From a virus: 41,627 nucleotides of DNA. The DNA is taken from the IMG/VR virus record IMGVR_UViG_3300035701_000090, positions 1-41,627 of that record, one strand, 5' to 3'. A program made the translations under genes and the position numbers. Position 1 is the first letter of the stretch, and the number at the start of each line of letters is the position of its first letter. The notes under the pieces were generated by a model. It searched no databases. It worked only from the letters and a program-made list of their open reading frames with translations, and was not told the DNA's origin. Of the stretch, positions 38,271-41,627 are shown one piece after another.

Positions 38271-38627
38271 ATGGCAGACCTTGCAGACACACCAACTCAC
38301 GGAATCCCCAAAGCAGTAGATGCTTTTGAACTTGCGGCGGCAAGCGCGGTGGTTTACACGGTGCCGGCGGGTACGGCCACGAAGGTCGAGGTAATTTCAC
38401 TCACAAATACAGGCGCAACCGCAGTAACCGCCACCATACACTTCTGTCCCAACGGGGCGGGAGAAGGTAACGCAAATATGATAGAGCATGCAATCAACAT
38501 ACCGAGTGATGGCGTAGCGTTGATACGAAAGTACGACCTCACTTTGAACGCTACCGATACTATCGAGGCTTTCGCGAGTGCGGCAAACCAGGTGACTTGC
38601 CGCATATCGATTTTGGAGTGGAGTTAA
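38271..38627 (+). CDS. Small beta-sandwich tail protein
   Basis: A 118-residue beta-rich protein with GGAGGAACT before ATG 38271. The pattern (VVYTVPAGTATKVEVISLTN, ATIHFCPNGAGE, NATDTIEAFASAANQVTC) is common in phage tail-tip or decoration proteins next to fibres. Its role in the virion is inferred from position. Confidence 0.6.
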   Translation: MADLADTPTHGIPKAVDAFELAAASAVVYTVPAGTATKVEVISLTNTGATAVTATIHFCPNGAGEGNANMIEHAINIPSDGVALIRKYDLTLNATDTIEAFASAANQVTCRISILEWS

Positions 38628-39512
38628 GTGGCGGTAGACCTTCTTCCCAAACGCGATACTCTGGAGATCATCGTCCCACAAAACGCTACAAGCATCGGCC
38701 TGACTTACCACACCGTTGCCTGGACCTGGCCTGCGTGGACACAGGTTCATGCCGGTCTGGCCTTCCCGTTTGTCCTTTGTGGTATGTATGTCAACTATAT
38801 GCAGGCCGCCGCTGCCACAGCATTCCCGATAACTCAGGTTCAAATCGGAACAGGTGCGGCCTTGAGTGAGGTAGCAATAGCGACGTCGGGCTCAAGTTGC
38901 TTGTTCGTGAACTCTACCGGGACAACCGTTTATGCAATGTATTCCGAGACGGCGTTCTTCGGGCCGCTACTTATCCCGGCTTCTACTAGGATAGCGGCAA
39001 GGCAAACCGGAAGTGTCGCCAATGTCCCACGGTGTAGATTGTACCTGTTCGGCTATGACGCTCGATACTGGCCGCCGGTCCTCGAACACCAGACCCCCGA
39101 ACGATACATGAGGGGTTTGTCTATCAAAACATCTGAGTGTTACCCCTCGGGAAACGTGACCTCGATAACAGCCGGGAACCCTGCCTGGACGTTCGGCGCA
39201 TGGACGGAGTTTATCGCCGCCGCCACTAATCCGACGCTCATAACCGGGATAGCGATGGTCGCGGCTAATATCGTAAGCAACAACCCCTGCCAGATGCAAA
39301 TCGGCCTTGGCGCAAATCCCAATGAAGTGGCACACTCACAGGTCGGGTTCCCGAGCGAGGCCACTGTCATTACCACGGCTACGGCTGGTGGAATTTCGTA
39401 TCTTCCCCGGCCTCTGTATGTCAAAGCGGGCGAGAGGGTATGTGTGAGAGCGGAGTCAAGTGTGCTAAGCAAGGTCTATGAGATATTTTTGCTAGGGCAT
39501 GAGCTGAAATGA
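38628..39512 (+). CDS. Two-domain tail/fibre protein with internal duplication
   Basis: A 294-residue protein from GTG 38628, directly after the previous stop. Its two halves are alike: WTWPAWTQVHAG...ITQVQIGTGAALSEVA in the first and WTFGAWTEFIAA...CQMQIGLGANPNEVA in the second. It is probably two beta-sandwich domains side by side, a receptor-binding or tip protein. Confidence 0.65.
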   Translation: MAVDLLPKRDTLEIIVPQNATSIGLTYHTVAWTWPAWTQVHAGLAFPFVLCGMYVNYMQAAAATAFPITQVQIGTGAALSEVAIATSGSSCLFVNSTGTTVYAMYSETAFFGPLLIPASTRIAARQTGSVANVPRCRLYLFGYDARYWPPVLEHQTPERYMRGLSIKTSECYPSGNVTSITAGNPAWTFGAWTEFIAAATNPTLITGIAMVAANIVSNNPCQMQIGLGANPNEVAHSQVGFPSEATVITTATAGGISYLPRPLYVKAGERVCVRAESSVLSKVYEIFLLGHELK

Positions 39513-39670
39513 CAGGACTGAAGATTGCCTATTTACCAAAGATAGAACTGGTAGTGGTACAGGATACCAGCAAAGCAGTGACGATCGAGACGTTGCCGCA
39601 GTTCAAACTTGTGGTGATAGTGCCGGACGTGACGGCGGCTACAAGGACGTTTGGATTCGTTTTCGGATAG
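39509..39670 (+). CDS. 53-residue beta-rich protein
   Basis: Overlaps the previous stop (ATGA). It consists of alternating hydrophobic beta strands (IELVVVQDTSKAVTIETLPQ, FKLVVIVPDV). It is perhaps a small structural subunit of the tail tip. Not recognised. Confidence 0.55.
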   Translation: MTGLKIAYLPKIELVVVQDTSKAVTIETLPQFKLVVIVPDVTAATRTFGFVFG

Positions 39671-39679
39671 GAGACAAAG

Positions 39680-39964
39680 ATGAGCGAACTCGCAAAAATG
39701 ATAACCGATACATCCATAGGAGCGGTCGCGGTCGCAGCTCTTATAATCATACTCTTTTACCTGTTGCGAGACGCCCGCGCTGTCCGCAAGGATAACAAAG
39801 AGATGTTCGGCAAATTGGTAGAGCTATCCGATAAGTTCACGGGCGCGGTCGATAATCACATGGATACGAATACTCGCGCTACGGAATTAAACACTGAGAC
39901 GCTACATAAACTGGCAGATGTCATAGCGCGATTATGTCGAATGTGGGATAACGGGAAGAAGTAA
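39680..39964 (+). CDS. Holin-like membrane protein with coiled coil
   Basis: A 94-residue protein with GGAGACAAAG before ATG 39680. One membrane helix (IGAVAVAALIIILFYLLRD) is followed by a basic segment and a coiled coil. This layout matches small phage-lysis proteins of the haemolysin XhlA/BhlA kind. It lies just before the endolysin. Confidence 0.65.
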   Translation: MSELAKMITDTSIGAVAVAALIIILFYLLRDARAVRKDNKEMFGKLVELSDKFTGAVDNHMDTNTRATELNTETLHKLADVIARLCRMWDNGKK

Positions 39965-39965
39965 T

Positions 39966-39985
39966 GCCCCTTCGGGGGCTTTTTT
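39966..39985 (+). terminator. Terminator with UUCG tetraloop before the endolysin gene
   Basis: GCCCC (39966-39970), TTCG, GGGGC (39975-39979), then six T. It is a perfect stem with a very stable tetraloop. Twelve bases separate it from the endolysin ATG at 39998. Confidence 0.85.
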
Positions 39986-39997
39986 AGTGGAGAAATT

Positions 39998-40819
39998 ATG
40001 ACCGCAGCTCAAGACGTATTGAATGTAGCCCGGAACCTCATCGGGATACACGAAACACCGGACGGTTCAAACATCGCCCACCCGATAACAGATTGGGCGG
40101 CACAGTACGGATATTCCTCAGGTGATGCTTGGTGTTCATGGACAGTTTCCTATGAGTTCTATCATGCCGAAGGTGGTCCAGCACTTATTTATAATCACCC
40201 GTCAGGATATAGCGGTGACTTCAGGACGATGGGAAAACAGCACGGCCTGATGGTTTCCGGCCCCGTGCCGGGTGCTATCGACGTGATGGACTTCGACGGG
40301 AAACCCGATTTTACCGACCATGTTGGCATCGTCGAATCCGTGAACGCTGACGGCAGTTGGGTAAACATCGAGGGGAATCACAATAATCAGGTGATGCGCG
40401 TCATCCGAAGACCAGGTGGCGGTTCACACTGGTTTATCCTGCCGAAGTATGCAGAAGTATCGGAACACAAACCTAACCCAAGGGAGGAAACAATGCTGTA
40501 CTCAGGAGCGGATTATCAGGTGGATAGCAAGTCGTTCATTTACCCGGACTGCTGGCGCGGTGTTTGCGACTACTACATCATCACTGATGCGAGCGCGGGG
40601 AAGGCGCTCAACGTATGCTTCAGACTTATCGGGCATGACGGCGGGGATGAAACAACTGAGCCGCAGAATGTACCAGGACCAGACGGCAAGGTGATTAAGT
40701 CTCACAACCTTCAGGACATTCTCAAGCAGGAGCGCATGAAGAAGGTCAAGGGGAGTATCAAGTTGATTGCAACGGCTGAGTCACCCTGTAAGTTTGCACT
40801 CAGAGAGGATCGCAGGTGA
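39998..40819 (+). CDS. CHAP-domain endolysin
   Basis: A 273-residue peptidoglycan hydrolase. Residues 1-150 are a CHAP amidase/endopeptidase: catalytic Cys46 (GDAWCSWTV), His108 (TDHVGIVE) and Glu125/Asn127 (NIEGNH). Residues about 165-273 form a second domain (YSGADYQVDSKSFIYPDCWR onward) that may bind the wall; I do not recognise it. There is no signal peptide, so export through holin pores is expected. Such enzymes are typical of phages of Gram-positive-type hosts. Confidence 0.85.
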   Translation: MTAAQDVLNVARNLIGIHETPDGSNIAHPITDWAAQYGYSSGDAWCSWTVSYEFYHAEGGPALIYNHPSGYSGDFRTMGKQHGLMVSGPVPGAIDVMDFDGKPDFTDHVGIVESVNADGSWVNIEGNHNNQVMRVIRRPGGGSHWFILPKYAEVSEHKPNPREETMLYSGADYQVDSKSFIYPDCWRGVCDYYIITDASAGKALNVCFRLIGHDGGDETTEPQNVPGPDGKVIKSHNLQDILKQERMKKVKGSIKLIATAESPCKFALREDRR

Positions 40820-40832
40820 GGTGGAAAGCTGG

Positions 40833-41003
40833 ATGCTGGACCGGATGATTAGAGACGATATGAAGAGGATATCTGATATCTTCAACCACGACTTGCGCGC
40901 AGTTGAGATGTATGACTTCCATCACACTCGTATTGCCCGTTGGTGTTTCAGGAAGGCCCAGTGGTTTATAGAAAAAGGGCAAAGACGACTTGAGAGAGGT
41001 TAA
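40833..41003 (+). CDS. Small basic hypothetical protein in the lysis cassette
   Basis: A 56-residue helical protein (RMIRDDMKRISDIFNHDLRA, then ARWCFRKAQWFIEKGQRRL) with several aromatic and basic residues. GAGGTGG is the probable ribosome site before ATG 40833. GTG 40821 is an alternative. The function is unknown. Confidence 0.5.
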   Translation: MLDRMIRDDMKRISDIFNHDLRAVEMYDFHHTRIARWCFRKAQWFIEKGQRRLERG

Positions 41004-41012
41004 TAAGCAACC

Positions 41013-41039
41013 AAGCCGCCGCTTCGGCGGGGCTTTTTT
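41013..41039 (+). terminator. Terminator before the holin gene
   Basis: AAGCC and CCG (41013-41021) pair with CGG and GGCTT further on, with a bulged G. The core CCGCCG/CGGCGG is perfect with a CTT loop. Six T follow from 41034. The holin ATG is 35 bases downstream. Confidence 0.75.
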
Positions 41040-41073
41040 ATTGGACTCAAGAGAATCGAAAGGTGGTGAGATC

Positions 41074-41394
41074 ATGAGCAACGTACAAGCAGCGGCCTTG
41101 ATAGTAGGCATACTAATGCCTTTAGTGGTGACATTCCTGAAACAGGACGGTCTGTCGAAGACATGGAACACCGTCATCACGGTATTAGCCTGTGGCGCGG
41201 CGGGCGCGATCACGGTATGGGCGACTGGCGGGTTTGACCACCTCAAACTGGCAAACCTGATAGGTGTCATAGCAGTCGTCTATGTCGCAAGCCAGGCGGC
41301 CTATCAGGCTTATTGGAAGGGTACTGGCACCGAGGCACTGATTAACATTAAGTCGAGCATCATCAAGACCTCGAACCCGGAGACATTGGTATGA
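41074..41394 (+). CDS. Holin
   Basis: A 106-residue protein with AAAGGTGGTGAG upstream of ATG 41074. It has three membrane helices: AAALIVGILMPLVVTFL, VITVLACGAAGAITVWA and LIGVIAVVYVASQAAYQAY. Size and topology match class I holins. It would open the membrane for the CHAP endolysin. Its stop overlaps the start of the zinc-finger phosphoesterase gene (ATGA). Confidence 0.75.
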   Translation: MSNVQAAALIVGILMPLVVTFLKQDGLSKTWNTVITVLACGAAGAITVWATGGFDHLKLANLIGVIAVVYVASQAAYQAYWKGTGTEALINIKSSIIKTSNPETLV

Positions 41395-41627
41395 TCTGTA
41401 AGAATCCGGACTGCCTCAAGGAATTTCAGCCAAGCGGAAACAAGACGCACTGTACCCCTAAATGTGCTCGAATTCATTACAATGCCCGCCGCCGGAAGCC
41501 GCAGATAACAAAGACTTGTCGGCATTGCGGTTCCGAGTTCCAGACGTCTAACAAGGTGCAGGTCTATTGTTCCGGGTATTGCAAGGCCGATCACGACGCA
41601 GAGGCTATCAAGCTCAACGTGAAGAAA
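41391..41627 (+). CDS. Zinc-finger N-terminus of the metallophosphoesterase gene (continues at base 1)
   Basis: 79 codons, open at the right edge. Cys pairs CKNPDC, CTPKC, CRHCGSEF and CSGYCKAD make two zinc fingers of the kind found at the N-termini of phage nucleases and phosphoesterases. The frame runs on without a stop into bases 1-1059, where TNKVYCLDC completes the region, giving a 431-residue product. It overlaps the holin stop by four bases (ATGA), so it is coupled to the lysis genes. Confidence 0.8.
   Translation, partial: MICKNPDCLKEFQPSGNKTHCTPKCARIHYNARRRKPQITKTCRHCGSEFQTSNKVQVYCSGYCKADHDAEAIKLNVKK

Overview
The window reads as one complete, circularly permuted genome of a temperate siphovirus (long non-contractile tail), about 41.6 kb. 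The last gene is open at the right edge (41391-41627) and continues in the same reading frame at base 1, ending at 1059. Joined, the two pieces give one 431-residue protein with an N-terminal zinc-finger region and a C-terminal metallophosphoesterase. The likely host has a Gram-positive-type envelope or is related to such bacteria. This rests on strong AGGAGG-type ribosome binding sites, a lipobox lipoprotein, a Dit/Tal-type tail tip and a CHAP endolysin. The host cannot be named. No tRNA, rRNA, CRISPR array or insertion sequence was seen.

Layout. (1) Lysogeny module, 1060-3470. It holds a candidate attP, a leftward serine integrase, a leftward DUF4352-like lipoprotein and a leftward XRE-type repressor. 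A rightward early promoter (3441-3469) has an operator-like palindrome in its spacer. (2) Early/replication module, 3490-9715. It encodes a probable single-strand annealing protein, a Cas4/RecB-type nuclease with four candidate Fe-S cysteines, and a run of very small genes coupled by a repeated stop/start phrase. These are followed by an MT-A70 adenine methyltransferase, a possible nuclease partner, a replication initiator with TTAACT repeats (candidate origin) inside its gene, and a membrane-anchored lytic transglycosylase. (3) Small-protein array, 9714-15734. About twenty small genes, mostly Cys-rich zinc-ribbon proteins, share near-identical DNA blocks in shuffled combinations. An HNH endonuclease with a potentially structured leader interrupts them.

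(4) Late module, 15731-1059 across the join. It starts with a strong promoter followed about 65 nt later by an intrinsic terminator, an arrangement that suggests antitermination control. Next come HNH, small and large terminase, portal, Mu gpF-like protein, a protease-scaffold fusion, two related decoration proteins, major capsid protein, connectors and neck, tail terminator, and major tail protein. The tail chaperones show a -1 frameshift at CCCAAAA that makes a G-T fusion. Then follow the tape measure, a beta-helix tail protein, a Dit protein carrying a carbohydrate-binding-like domain and a seven-bladed propeller, Tal, fibre-like proteins, a CHAP endolysin and a holin-like protein. Terminator-like hairpins lie close upstream of the capsid, major tail, endolysin and holin genes.

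The least explained parts are the mosaic zinc-ribbon array, the methylase/nuclease pair, the structured leader before the HNH gene, and the late promoter-terminator leader.
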